Source: Sulfitobacter sp. LCG007
GTDB taxonomy: Bacteria > Pseudomonadota > Alphaproteobacteria > Rhodobacterales > Rhodobacteraceae
Assembly: GCF_040801785.1 (NCBI RefSeq)
Contig: NZ_CP161805.1
Location: 1,240,001 to 1,304,000, forward strand
Direction of reading: 5' to 3'
Length of the DNA stretch: 64,000 bases
Position numbers and translations under genes: made by a program. Of the stretch, positions 19,046 to 27,471 are shown piece after piece. Each line of letters starts with the position of its first letter. Within the stretch, counting starts at the first letter, position 1. The notes under the pieces are model-generated. The model searched no databases. It was given only the letters and a program-made list of their open reading frames with translations, and was not told where the DNA came from.

Positions 19046-19070
19046 GGAACGTTCGGATCGTTCGCACGTT
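19046..19070 (+). promoter_or_regulatory. EcfG-type promoter of the small membrane protein gene
   Basis: GGAAC at 19046-19050 and CGTT at 19067-19070 are separated by 16 bases. This exactly matches the consensus bound by EcfG sigma factors in alphaproteobacteria. It lies about 70 bases upstream of the ATG at 19139 and reads towards it. Confidence 0.55.
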
Positions 19071-19138
19071 AAAAGGGCAGAAACGTACCCGCAAGCGGGT
19101 TCACCCCGAGACCACCTGCAACAGAAACGGAGGACAGC

Positions 19139-19432
19139 ATGTCCGCACCCGACACAAACATCGACAAGCAGAAGCGCCGCCACCGGCCCTCACTGATTGG
19201 CATCTGGGTTGCGCTGGCGGTTGCCGCCGTTGTCGTGCTTCTGATGATCTTCGACGTGTTCGGGGATGCGGAAGAAACGGTCAACACGACCTCGGATGTC
19301 GCCCCGAGCACCATCGAGGGCACGACAGCGACGGACGCAAACGCGACGGATGGTACCGATGCGGCGACGACTGGTACGACCGCGGCGCCCGCCGGAGGTA
19401 CCGATGCTCAAACCGCTCCCGCGACTGAATAA
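19139..19432 (+). CDS. Small single-span membrane protein with T/A/D-rich tail
   Basis: This 97-residue protein has a short basic N-terminus (DKQKRRHRPS) and one transmembrane helix (about 19-41, core GIWVALAVAAVVVLLMIF). An acidic, threonine/alanine-rich, probably disordered periplasmic tail ends in TAPATE. No domain is recognised. A strong GGAGG ribosome binding site precedes the ATG. It is divergent from pepN. An EcfG-type promoter and the same last six residues link it to the PRC-barrel protein at 4469-5218, suggesting a common envelope-stress role (inference). Confidence 0.7.
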   Translation: MSAPDTNIDKQKRRHRPSLIGIWVALAVAAVVVLLMIFDVFGDAEETVNTTSDVAPSTIEGTTATDANATDGTDAATTGTTAAPAGGTDAQTAPATE

Positions 19433-19469
19433 TTCGGCGCGAGTGATGTAACCGTTCCGACAGGCCGCT

Positions 19470-19505
19470 CCGATAGGCTGCCGCCGTTGCCTATCGGAAA
19501 CTTTT
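19470..19505 (+). terminator. Terminator-like hairpin after the small membrane protein gene
   Basis: A perfect 9-bp stem (CCGATAGGC at 19470-19478 with GCCTATCGG at 19489-19497) with a ten-base loop is followed by AAAC and then TTTT at 19502-19505. It separates the small gene from malate synthase. Confidence 0.6.
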
Positions 19506-19546
19506 GCCTTAACCCGTCCTGAGGATTGCCACAGGGCGGGTTTGGT

Positions 19547-21700
19547 ATGGGTAGAGACGACAGGAACGGGCTCCAGGTAGACAATGTGCTCACGCGGTTT
19601 CTGGAGGATGATGTCCTGCCGGGAACGGGTGTGGAGCCCAAGGCTTTCTGGGCCGGATTTTCCGCGCTCGTCCATGATCTCGCGCCGCGCAACGCCGAGC
19701 TGCTTGCGCGCCGGGACGCGCTTCAGGGCGCATTGGACGACTGGCACCGCGAGAGGGTTTCCCAGGAGTTCGATGCAGAAGCCTACGAGACCTTCCTGCG
19801 ATCCATAGGCTATCTGGTTCCCGAGGGTCCGGATTTCACCATCGAAACCGGGCCTGTCGATCCCGAAATCGCTGCCATCGCGGGTCCTCAGCTTGTGGTT
19901 CCGATCACCAATGCCCGTTTCGCCCTCAACGCCGCGAATGCGCGCTGGGGATCGCTTTACGATGCGCTCTACGGAACCGACGCGCTGGGCGATCTGCCCG
20001 CCGGCGTGGGTTACGACAGCGCACGCGGCGCACGGGTGATATCCTGGGCGAAGGACTTTCTCGACAGGGCGGTGCCACTGGCTGGCGGGACCCACGCAGC
20101 GGTGAGCGCCTATGCGGTCGAGGGGGGGCAACTTGTGTGTACACTCGGCGGCACGCGGGCAGGTCTCGCAGACCCCTCGCAGTTCGCAGGCCATTCGACC
20201 GAATCCGGGACTCTGAGGATCCTGTTGCGCAACAATGGCTTGCTGATCGAGATCGTCGTGGACCCGAGCACGCGGATCGGCGGCTCCGACCCCGCGGGCG
20301 TCTCGGACATCCGGCTCGAGGCGGCTCTGTCCACCATCATGGATTGCGAGGATTCGGTGGCCTGCGTGGATGGCGCGGACAAGGTCGCCGCCTATCGCAA
20401 CTGGCTTGGCCTCATGAAGGGGGACCTGCGCGAGACGTTCCGGAAGGCCGGGCACGAGATGACCCGGCACCTCAACGCCGATATCCCCTGCACTCGGCCC
20501 GACGGCACGCAGGCGACGCTCAGGGGGCGCTCTCTGATGCTGGTGCGCAACGTGGGGCACCTGATGACCAACCCGGCGATCCTGCTGCGGGACGGCAGCG
20601 AGATTCCCGAAGGCATGATGGACGCGATGATCACCGTCCTGATCGCGATGCACGATCTGCGCAAGACCTCAGGCCCGCGCAATTCCGAGACGGGATCGGT
20701 GTATGTCGTGAAGCCCAAGATGCACGGCCCCGAAGAGGTCGCCTTCGCCTGCGAGATATTCGACCGGGTCGAGGCGGTGCTGGGTCTGCCGGCGCAGACG
20801 GTCAAGATCGGGATCATGGACGAAGAGCGGCGCACCAGCGCGAACCTGAAGGAATGCATCCGGGCGGCCAAGACGCGCGTCTGCTTCATCAACACGGGCT
20901 TTCTCGACCGGACCGGCGACGAGATCCACACCTCGATGGAAGCCGGACCCATGGTGCCCAAGGGCGAGATGAAGGACAGCGTCTGGATCAGGGCCTACGA
21001 GGATCGCAACGTCGACATCGGTCTGGCTTGCGGGCTTCGCGGTCGTGCGCAGATCGGCAAGGGCATGTGGGCGATGCCGGACCGGATGGCGGACATGCTG
21101 TCGGCCAAGATCGGCCATCCGCAGGCCGGGGCAAGCTGCGCCTGGGTGCCCTCTCCGACCGCCGCGGTGCTGCACGCGACCCATTATCACGCCGTGGATG
21201 TCGGCGCGGTTCAGGAACGGATTGCCGAAGGGGGTCCGCGCGGGACGCTCGGCGCGCTTCTGACAATTCCGCTGGCCACGGGGCGCAACTTCTCCGACGC
21301 GGAAGTGACCGAGGAAATCGAGAACAACGCGCAGGGCATCCTCGGCTATGTGGTGCGCTGGATCGACCAGGGCGTGGGTTGCTCGAAGGTGCCCGATATT
21401 CACGACGTCGGCCTGATGGAGGATCGCGCCACCTGCCGGATCTCGTCGCAGGCGCTGGCGAACTGGCTGCATCACGGCGTCGCAAGCCGGGCGCAGGTCA
21501 TGGCCGCGATGCGCAAGATGGCCGAAGTGGTGGACCGTCAGAATGCCGGCGATCCGGCCTATCGGCCGATGGCGCCGGATTTCGACGGAGTGGCCTTCCG
21601 CGCCGCCTGCGATCTCGTGTTCGAAGGGCGCGCGCAACCGTCGGGTTATACCGAACCGGTGCTGCATGCGCGCCGGCTGGAGAGGAAGGCAGTGGCATGA
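19547..21700 (+). CDS. glcB: Malate synthase G
   Basis: This 717-residue enzyme condenses glyoxylate with acetyl-CoA to malate (glyoxylate/glycolate metabolism). It begins with [11 protein letters not shown] and [12 protein letters not shown], as GlcB does. It contains the substrate-binding [12 protein letters not shown] stretch, [24 protein letters not shown] (core [12 protein letters not shown]) and [15 protein letters not shown]. The length fits the monomeric G form (about 720 residues). The ATG at 19547 is preferred; an in-frame TTG at 19526 would add seven residues but sits directly against its candidate ribosome binding site. The GlcG-like gene downstream matches the glc operon layout. 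Confidence 0.96.
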   Translation: MGRDDRNGLQVDNVLTRFLEDDVLPGTGVEPKAFWAGFSALVHDLAPRNAELLARRDALQGALDDWHRERVSQEFDAEAYETFLRSIGYLVPEGPDFTIETGPVDPEIAAIAGPQLVVPITNARFALNAANARWGSLYDALYGTDALGDLPAGVGYDSARGARVISWAKDFLDRAVPLAGGTHAAVSAYAVEGGQLVCTLGGTRAGLADPSQFAGHSTESGTLRILLRNNGLLIEIVVDPSTRIGGSDPAGVSDIRLEAALSTIMDCEDSVACVDGADKVAAYRNWLGLMKGDLRETFRKAGHEMTRHLNADIPCTRPDGTQATLRGRSLMLVRNVGHLMTNPAILLRDGSEIPEGMMDAMITVLIAMHDLRKTSGPRNSETGSVYVVKPKMHGPEEVAFACEIFDRVEAVLGLPAQTVKIGIMDEERRTSANLKECIRAAKTRVCFINTGFLDRTGDEIHTSMEAGPMVPKGEMKDSVWIRAYEDRNVDIGLACGLRGRAQIGKGMWAMPDRMADMLSAKIGHPQAGASCAWVPSPTAAVLHATHYHAVDVGAVQERIAEGGPRGTLGALLTIPLATGRNFSDAEVTEEIENNAQGILGYVVRWIDQGVGCSKVPDIHDVGLMEDRATCRISSQALANWLHHGVASRAQVMAAMRKMAEVVDRQNAGDPAYRPMAPDFDGVAFRAACDLVFEGRAQPSGYTEPVLHARRLERKAVA

Positions 21701-21812
21701 CCCGCCGCCGCGGAGGGGGCGAGGCTGTCCTCTGCCCCCCGGCACATGCAGACAATCTAAATCTTAACCCGCAGATCCGGATGGCGACCTGCGCAGAACC
21801 GGGGGCCGGTCC

Positions 21813-22238
21813 ATGGCACTGACGCTGAGAAAGGCGCGGACGATCATCCGCAAGGCTCTCGAAAAGGGCAGGGAGCTGGGTCTGAAGCCGCTTTCCGTGG
21901 TCGTGCTCGATGCGGGTGGGCATGTGCTTGCCTTCGAGCGCGAGGATGGGGCGAGCCCGGGACGTTTCGGAATCGCTCAGGGCAAGGCCTATGGCGCCGT
22001 GATGCTGGGGCTCGGCGGCAGGGCGCAGATGGCGCGGGCAGAGGCGCAGGGTTTCTTCATGGCCGCCGTGAATGGGGTCTATGGCGGCAAGGTGGTGCCG
22101 GTGCCCGGCGGTATCCTGCTGCATGACGCCAGGGGTGCGGTGATCGGCGCGATCGGGGTCACGGGGGACACCTCCGAGAACGACGTTCTGGCGGGACTCG
22201 CGGGAATCGAGGCTGCGGGGCTTTCGGGAGAAGCCTGA
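21813..22238 (+). CDS. GlcG/HbpS family heme-binding-like protein
   Basis: This 141-residue protein of the GlcG/HbpS family has LSVVVLDAGGHVLAFERED, FGIAQGKAYGAVM, and the C-terminal VPVPGGILLHDARGAVIGAIGVTGDTSENDV (core GGILLHDARGAVIGAIGVTG). Members are small cytoplasmic or secreted proteins often linked to glycolate or dehydratase genes; some bind heme. It lies 112 bp downstream of glcB on the same strand, which supports a glyoxylate-metabolism link. No signal peptide is seen. The exact function is not established. Confidence 0.85.
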   Translation: MALTLRKARTIIRKALEKGRELGLKPLSVVVLDAGGHVLAFEREDGASPGRFGIAQGKAYGAVMLGLGGRAQMARAEAQGFFMAAVNGVYGGKVVPVPGGILLHDARGAVIGAIGVTGDTSENDVLAGLAGIEAAGLSGEA

Positions 22239-22367
22239 TGCCTGCATTTCGGGCGCAGGCGTGCCGGCTGGGCGTCCCTGCACAGGGTGATGTGCGGTGA
22301 TGGGCTGTTAATACCATCTGTTGCAGATTATGTTTGTCACAAAGACGTCAAACGAGGCAGCGATCAA

Positions 22368-23144
22368 ATGACTCGCCCGGTCATCGGCATCATCGGCAAC
22401 AGGTCCCTTCTGAACGAACAGTATCCGGTTCACGCGGGCGGGACGATGAATTCGGACGCGGTGGCCTCGGTCAGCGGCTGCATGCCCATGCTGATCCCGA
22501 CCGATCCGACCTATGTCTCGGTCCCCGAGCTGATGGCGCTTTGCGACGGGTTTCTGTTCACGGGCGGGCGCGCGAACGTACATCCCGAGGAATACGGCGA
22601 AGAGGAAACCGCGGCGCACGGCACGTTCGACCGTGCCCGGGATGCGATAACCCTGCCGCTGATCCGGGCCTGCGTCGAACGCGGCCAGCCCATTCTAGGG
22701 ATCTGCCGGGGCTTCCAGGAGGTCAATGTGGCCATGGGCGGCTCGCTCTATCCCGAGATCCGGGAGCTTCCGGGGCGCATGAACCACCGGATGCCTCCCG
22801 ACGGGACGCTGGAGGAAAAGTTCGAGCGCAGGCATGCGGTCACGTTCACCGAAGGCGGCGTCTTCCATCGTCTGATGGGGGCGTCGCAGGTGATGACGAA
22901 CACGCTGCACGGTCAGGGGATCAAGGCGCAGGGGCCGCGTGTGGTGATCGACGGGCATGCGGATGACGGCACGCCCGAGGCGATCTACATCGAGGACTCG
23001 CCGGGCTTTACCCTTGCGGTGCAGTGGCATCCGGAATGGGATGCGGGCAACGACCCGGTCTCGCGGCCGCTCTTCGCAGCCTTCGGCGAGGCGGCACATG
23101 CCTGGGCCGACGGCCGCCGGATCCGGCCGGCCCAGGTCGCCTAG
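22368..23144 (+). CDS. Gamma-glutamyl-gamma-aminobutyrate hydrolase family (class I glutamine amidotransferase-like)
   Basis: This 258-residue protein resembles PuuD, a peptidase C26-type hydrolase that cleaves gamma-glutamyl amide bonds, for example in putrescine catabolism. The catalytic triad is visible: C113 in GICRGFQE, H221 and E223 in QWHPEW. The N-terminus PVIGIIGNR fits the family. The ATG at 22368 has a GAGG ribosome binding site; a GTG-started extension from 22287 is not protein-like. No puu genes flank it, so the substrate is open. It converges with znuB. Confidence 0.88.
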   Translation: MTRPVIGIIGNRSLLNEQYPVHAGGTMNSDAVASVSGCMPMLIPTDPTYVSVPELMALCDGFLFTGGRANVHPEEYGEEETAAHGTFDRARDAITLPLIRACVERGQPILGICRGFQEVNVAMGGSLYPEIRELPGRMNHRMPPDGTLEEKFERRHAVTFTEGGVFHRLMGASQVMTNTLHGQGIKAQGPRVVIDGHADDGTPEAIYIEDSPGFTLAVQWHPEWDAGNDPVSRPLFAAFGEAAHAWADGRRIRPAQVA

Positions 23145-23178
23145 TCCGGCGACGGTGCCGCAAGGCCGCGCCGGCTAG
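23141..23178. terminator. Palindrome between convergent puuD-like and znuB genes
   Basis: CTAGTCCGGCG at 23141-23151 and CGCCGGCTAG at 23169-23178 are inverted copies with one bulged base. They enclose the intergenic gap and include both stop codons. With no T-run it is not a canonical terminator, but it could end or protect both transcripts. Confidence 0.35.
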
Positions 23179-23966
23179 CGCATCGTCGCGGGCGCGATCC
23201 CGCGGGTCGCTGCGAACAGGGCTGCCGCCAGCGCGATGATGGTCGGGCCGGTCGGCGTGTCCAGGGCGACCGACAGCGACAGACCTCCGATCGCCGCCCC
23301 GCTCCCGATCAGGACGGCGATGCAGGCCATCGCCTCGGGCGTCCGGGCAAGCGGTCGCGCCGCGGCGGCGGGAATGACCAGCATGGCCCCGATCAGCAGA
23401 GCGCCGATCACCTTCAGGGCAACCGCGACCGTCAGGGCAAGCGCCAGGGTAAGGAACAGGCTTTCGCGGCGGGGATCGATCCCGGCGGACTGGGCGAGGT
23501 CGGGACTCAGCGTCGCCGTGAGCAGGGCGGACCAGCGCCAGGCCAGAAGGGCCAGGACGCCCGCGGCCCCGGCCCAGATGATCATGAGGTCACGGGTCGT
23601 CACGGCGAGGATGTCGCCGAAAAGGTAGCCCGTGAGGTCGCTGCGCAGGTTCGGCACGAACGAGACCGCCACAAGGCCGAGCGCCAGGGCGGAATGGGCC
23701 AGCACCCCCAACATCGCGTCGCTGCCGAGCTGGCGCGACGAGAGGGCCGACACAAGGAGGGCCATGCCGAGCGCGACGGCAAGGACGCCCCCGAACACCG
23801 GAACCTGCAACAGGAGCGCGAGCGCGACACCGAGCAGTGCCGCATGCGACGTGGCATCGCCGAAATAGGCCATGCGCCGCCAGACGACGAAACAGCCCAG
23901 GGGCGCGGCGGCAAGGGCGGTGCCGAGGCCCGCGATGGCGGCGCGGATCAGGAAATCGTCGAGCAA
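23175..23966 (-). CDS. znuB: Zinc ABC transporter permease ZnuB
   Basis: This 263-residue inner-membrane permease of the ABC-3 family has about eight hydrophobic segments, including FGGVLAVALGMALLVSAL and VIGALLIGAMLVIPAAAA. It forms the zinc importer with ZnuC and ZnuA. A TTG at 23966 is chosen as the start because it begins the conserved LDDFLIRAAIAG N-terminus and is preceded by GGAAGG eight bases upstream; the longer frame to 24212 is a shadow of the His-rich end of znuC. It is the last gene of zur-znuC-znuB. Confidence 0.93.
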   Translation of the reverse strand: MLDDFLIRAAIAGLGTALAAAPLGCFVVWRRMAYFGDATSHAALLGVALALLLQVPVFGGVLAVALGMALLVSALSSRQLGSDAMLGVLAHSALALGLVAVSFVPNLRSDLTGYLFGDILAVTTRDLMIIWAGAAGVLALLAWRWSALLTATLSPDLAQSAGIDPRRESLFLTLALALTVAVALKVIGALLIGAMLVIPAAAARPLARTPEAMACIAVLIGSGAAIGGLSLSVALDTPTGPTIIALAAALFAATRGIAPATMR

Positions 23967-24009
23967 ATCGGAGTGCCTTCCCCAAACGTGGCGCCAGTTG
24001 CGTGCCGTG

Positions 24010-24795
24010 TCATTCCACGCGCTCCGCAGCGGCCTGGTCATGGTGGTGTTGGCCATGCCCGTGATCATCCACATGAGCGTCGGGGCCATGCGAATGGCTG
24101 TGCTGGTGGCGGTAAAGCGCCAGGGCGCCGCGCGTCCCGCTGCCGAAAAGGGCGCGGTATTCCGGCGCGCTCGCCACGGTCTCGGGGGTGCCTTCGCAGC
24201 AGACATGGCCATTGAGACAGAGCACCCGGTCCGAAGCTGCCATCACCACATGCAGATCGTGGCTGACCATCAGCACCGCGCAGCCGAAATCGGCGCGGAC
24301 CTGTTCGATGCGGTGATAGAATGCCGCTTCTCCGGGCTGGTCGAGCCCCTGGGTGGCTTCGTCCAGGATCAGGATCTGCGGCCTGCCGAGCAGCGCGCGG
24401 GCAAGCAGGACGCGTTGAAACTGGCCGCCGGACAACTCGGACATCTGGCGGCCTTCGAGGTCGGGCAGCCCCGCCATCGACAGCGCCAGGTCCTTTTCGA
24501 CCGGGTCCGCGCGAACCGGCAGGTCGAGAAACCGCGCCACGGTGATCGGCAGCGTCGCATCCAGCGCCAGCTTCTGGGGCACGTAGCCGATCCTCAGGCC
24601 GCCGATCCTGCGGATGTCGCCCTGCGCGGGCTTCAGTGCGCCGATCAGGGCGCGCAGCAGGCTCGACTTGCCCGATCCGTTGGGCCCGACGATGGTCACG
24701 ATCTCCCCGGGCTGGATGGAGAAGTCGACGTCGCGCAGGACGCTGCGCCCGCCATAGGCCAGCGCGAGCCCGCGCGTCGCGATCAGGGCGGTCAT
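24010..24795 (-). CDS. znuC: Zinc ABC transporter ATPase ZnuC with His-rich tail
   Basis: This 261-residue ABC ATPase has Walker A GPNGSGKS (37-44), signature LSGGQ (121-125), Walker B ILILDE (141-146) and the switch histidine in VSHD (177-180). It energises zinc import through ZnuB. The last 30 residues form a histidine-rich tail with ten histidines between residues 230 and 252, a likely zinc-binding element. Its start overlaps the zur stop codon by 4 bp (ATGA), so the two are translationally coupled. Confidence 0.95.
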   Translation of the reverse strand: MTALIATRGLALAYGGRSVLRDVDFSIQPGEIVTIVGPNGSGKSSLLRALIGALKPAQGDIRRIGGLRIGYVPQKLALDATLPITVARFLDLPVRADPVEKDLALSMAGLPDLEGRQMSELSGGQFQRVLLARALLGRPQILILDEATQGLDQPGEAAFYHRIEQVRADFGCAVLMVSHDLHVVMAASDRVLCLNGHVCCEGTPETVASAPEYRALFGSGTRGALALYRHQHSHSHGPDAHVDDHGHGQHHHDQAAAERVE

Positions 24796-25277
24796 CGGGC
24801 GTTATCCTGACAGGCCGGGCAGAGTCCCCGGGCCTCGATCACGGTGTGTTCGATGAGAAAGCCGGCGGCGCGGGCCGTGTCCTTCAGCCGTCCGGCCCCC
24901 CTTGCGGCCTCGGTGTCGGTTTCGGCCACGGCATTGCATTCGCGGCAGATCAGGAACACCGGCGCGTGTTCCGCGCCCGGGTGGGTGCAGGCGATATAGG
25001 CGTTCAGGCCTTCGATCTTGTGGGCGAACCCCGCCTTCACCAGGAAGTCGAGCGCGCGGTAGGCGACGGGCGGCTGGCTTCCCAGCCCCTCGGTTCCCAG
25101 AACGGCCAGCAGGTCATATGCCCCGAGAGCGCGGTGTTCCTGCAGGAGTATCTCGAGCGCCCGGCGCCGCACCGGGGTCAGACGCAACCCGTCGCGCGCG
25201 CACAGCCTTTCGGCTTCGGCAAGAGCCGAGGCCACGCAGCGCGCGTGGTCATGGGACTTGAAGCCGATCGGGTTCAT
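24792..25277 (-). CDS. zur: Zinc uptake regulator Zur (Fur family)
   Basis: This 161-residue Fur-family repressor has a winged helix covering about 20-85 (LRLTPVRRRALEILL, PVAYRALDFLVKAG). Zinc-site cysteines are in CRECN and CPACQ near the C-terminus, and the metal/hinge segment is CTHPGAEHAPVFLI. It should repress zinc uptake when zinc is plentiful. Placement as first gene of zur-znuC-znuB, divergent from znuA across a perfect palindrome, identifies it as Zur rather than Fur. Confidence 0.95.
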   Translation of the reverse strand: MNPIGFKSHDHARCVASALAEAERLCARDGLRLTPVRRRALEILLQEHRALGAYDLLAVLGTEGLGSQPPVAYRALDFLVKAGFAHKIEGLNAYIACTHPGAEHAPVFLICRECNAVAETDTEAARGAGRLKDTARAAGFLIEHTVIEARGLCPACQDNAR

Positions 25278-25326
25278 CGCACTTTGGCCGGAATTGGTCT
25301 GAGGATCGCTGCCATGAGGGATTGAT

Positions 25327-25338
25327 ATGTTATAACAT
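25327..25338. promoter_or_regulatory. Zur operator (perfect 12-bp palindrome)
   Basis: ATGTTATAACAT at 25327-25338 is a perfect palindrome in the 102-bp gap between zur and znuA. It matches the core of known alphaproteobacterial Zur boxes. One site in this position can control both divergent transcripts. Confidence 0.85.
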
Positions 25339-25379
25339 TATGATTAACAAGCGGCTTCGTCAGGTTTTCTGGAGCGGAC

Positions 25380-26510
25380 ATGCATAAATCCTCCCTTCTT
25401 TCTTTCGTTTCCCTTCTGGCCGGAACGCTAACCGCGACCGCGGCCCTTGCCGAGGTGCCGAAAGTCGTCACCGACATCTTGCCCGTGCAGGCTCTCGTCG
25501 CCCGCGTCATGGACGGGGTCGGACAGCCGGAACTTCTGCTCCCGCCGGGAGCGTCGCCCCACGGCTACGCCATGCGGCCCTCCGAGGCGAGAAACCTGTC
25601 GCAGGCCGATCTCGTGGTCTGGGTCGGGCCCGAGCTGACTCCGTGGCTGGACGAGGGGATCGACAGTCTCGCGTCCGACGCCGAAAGGCTGACCCTGCTT
25701 GGCGTTGCGGGCACCACATTGCTGCAGTTCAGGGAGGGGCCGGTCTTCGGCGCGCACGACCACGATCACGAAGACGGCCATGACCAAGACCACGAAGAAG
25801 GCCATGACCACGACCACGGTCACGAAGAAGGCCATGCCCAAGATCACGACCATGAAGACGGCCACGATCACGACGACCACGATCACCATGCAGAAGAGCA
25901 GCACGCAGACGATCACCACGCAGACGATCACCACGCGGACGATCACCTTGCCGGTGGAGAAGATGACGGCGCCGGGCACGACCACGTCCATTCCGGAACC
26001 GATCCCCATGCCTGGCTCGATCCGCGCAACGCCGCGGTCTGGCTCGGCGCGATAGCCGAAGAACTGGCCGCGCTTGATCCCGATAACGCCATGATCTACC
26101 GAGAGAATGCCGCGGCGGGCCAGGCGGAGCTCGAGGATCTGGAAGCCGAGCTTGCCGCGCGGCTTGCGCCGGTCGGCGGGCAGCCTTTCCTGGTCTTTCA
26201 TGACGCCTATCACTACTTCGAGGCGCGATTCGACGTGGAGGCCTTGGGAGCGATCTCGATCGGGGATGCATCGGCCCCGGGCGCGGCGCGGCTTTCGGCG
26301 ATCCGTGCGGCCTTCGCGCAGACGGGCGCCCATTGCGCCTTTGCGGAACCCCAGTTCAATCCCGGGCTGATCGGCGCCGTGTCGGACGGCGCCGGCGTCT
26401 CGGTCGCCGTGCTCGATCCGCTCTCGGCCCCGGGCGATGACCTCGCCGGGCGGTATCCGGCGATCCTGCGCAACCTCGCGGGCGCAATCGCGGATTGCCT
26501 TGCACGATAG
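25380..26510 (+). CDS. znuA: Zinc ABC transporter substrate-binding protein ZnuA
   Basis: This 376-residue periplasmic cluster A-I metal-binding protein has a signal peptide at about 1-24 (SFVSLLAGTLTATAALA). PKVVTDILPVQALVARVM follows, then the metal-site histidine in ASPHGYAMRPSEA. A very long His/Asp/Glu-rich loop (about 122-205) contains three exact HADDH repeats. The C-terminal lobe has TDPHAWLDPRNA and FHDAYHYFEARF, which carry further ligands. The protein is longer than E. coli ZnuA mainly because of the loop, typical of zinc (not manganese) binders. Zur control is expected from the upstream palindrome. Confidence 0.95.
   Translation: MHKSSLLSFVSLLAGTLTATAALAEVPKVVTDILPVQALVARVMDGVGQPELLLPPGASPHGYAMRPSEARNLSQADLVVWVGPELTPWLDEGIDSLASDAERLTLLGVAGTTLLQFREGPVFGAHDHDHEDGHDQDHEEGHDHDHGHEEGHAQDHDHEDGHDHDDHDHHAEEQHADDHHADDHHADDHLAGGEDDGAGHDHVHSGTDPHAWLDPRNAAVWLGAIAEELAALDPDNAMIYRENAAAGQAELEDLEAELAARLAPVGGQPFLVFHDAYHYFEARFDVEALGAISIGDASAPGAARLSAIRAAFAQTGAHCAFAEPQFNPGLIGAVSDGAGVSVAVLDPLSAPGDDLAGRYPAILRNLAGAIADCLAR
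25902..25946 (+). repeat. Three tandem 15-bp coding repeats in znuA
   Basis: Three adjacent 15-bp units (25902-25916, 25917-25931, 25932-25946) each encode HADDH and differ by at most one base. They lie in the His-rich loop and could change in copy number by slippage. Confidence 0.85.
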
Positions 26511-26601
26511 CGGCCCGACAGGGTGATGGCGCTACCTGTCCCGGCGGACAGACTGACCCTGGGGCAGGCGGCGCCACCCCCCGCCAATGTGCCCGCCCCC
26601 C

Positions 26602-26630
26602 TTGCAGGCCCCGGGCGGCACAACTAATCT
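26602..26630 (+). promoter_or_regulatory. Possible clpP promoter
   Basis: TTGCAG at 26602-26607 and TAATCT at 26625-26630 have 17-base spacing. They lie about 58 bases before the clpP start. With the preceding C the -35 reads CTTGCA, which also partly fits a heat-shock sigma factor. Each hexamer is only a partial match. Confidence 0.35.
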
Positions 26631-26687
26631 TTACGAAAGGGTTTGGGCTGTATGGTCCGGCCGACCATCAGCAGACAGGCAATTCCC

Positions 26688-27320
26688 ATGAAAGATCCGT
26701 ACGAAACCTACATGAATACGCTTGTCCCGATGGTGGTTGAGCAGACCAGCCGGGGCGAGAGGGCATATGACATCTTCTCGCGCCTGCTGAAGGAACGGAT
26801 CATCTTCCTGTCGGGGCCGGTACATGACGGAATGTCGTCGCTCATCGTGGCGCAGCTGCTGCACCTCGAGGCCGAGAACCCCTCGAAGGAAATCAGCATG
26901 TACATCAACTCGCCCGGCGGCGTCGTGACGAGCGGCCTGTCGATCTACGACACGATGCAATACATCAAGCCCAAGGTGTCGACCCTCGTGATCGGTCAGG
27001 CGGCCTCCATGGGGTCGTTGCTGCTCACCGCGGGCGAGAAGGGAATGCGCTTCTCGCTGCCGAACAGCCGGGTGATGGTCCACCAGCCCTCCGGCGGCTA
27101 TCAGGGCCAGGCGACGGACATCATGATCCACGCCCAGGAGACGCAGAAGCTGAAGAACCGGCTCAACGAGATCTATGTGAAACACACCGGGCAGTCGCTC
27201 AAGAAGGTCGAGGAAGCGCTCGAGCGTGACAACTTCATGTCGCCGGAAGATGCCAAGGATTGGGGTCTCATCGACGAGATCGTCGAAAGCCGCGGCAAGG
27301 CGGAAGACAAGGAAAAGTGA
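26688..27320 (+). CDS. clpP: ATP-dependent Clp protease proteolytic subunit
   Basis: This 210-residue serine peptidase forms the tetradecameric proteolytic core that works with ClpX and ClpA. The triad is S107 (QAASMGS), H132 (VMVHQPSGG) and D181 (ERDNFMS). The ATG at 26688 starts [19 protein letters not shown]; an upstream in-frame start at 26643 adds only non-conserved residues. clpX follows 151 bp downstream on the same strand, the usual pairing. Confidence 0.97.
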   Translation: MKDPYETYMNTLVPMVVEQTSRGERAYDIFSRLLKERIIFLSGPVHDGMSSLIVAQLLHLEAENPSKEISMYINSPGGVVTSGLSIYDTMQYIKPKVSTLVIGQAASMGSLLLTAGEKGMRFSLPNSRVMVHQPSGGYQGQATDIMIHAQETQKLKNRLNEIYVKHTGQSLKKVEEALERDNFMSPEDAKDWGLIDEIVESRGKAEDKEK

Positions 27321-27471
27321 GGCCGGAGGGCGCAGGCGGCAGGGCAATTTGCGATTGTGGACCTGCCGGGGCTCGCCTAAGCTGGCAGAGGTTTGTTTCA
27401 AGTGGGCGGAGCGGCTGCGGTCGCGGCAATCCTGCCGGCTTGATATGAGGACGTAACCTGAAAGGGTTGAG

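Noticed and set aside
23967-24212. An N-terminal extension of znuB.
   Set aside because: It reads the His-rich end of znuC in another frame. The TTG at 23966 with a good ribosome binding site begins the conserved permease sequence.
25740-25995. A repeat region resembling a CRISPR or minisatellite.
   Set aside because: The periodicity is in-frame coding for the His/Asp loop of ZnuA; there are no uniform spacers.
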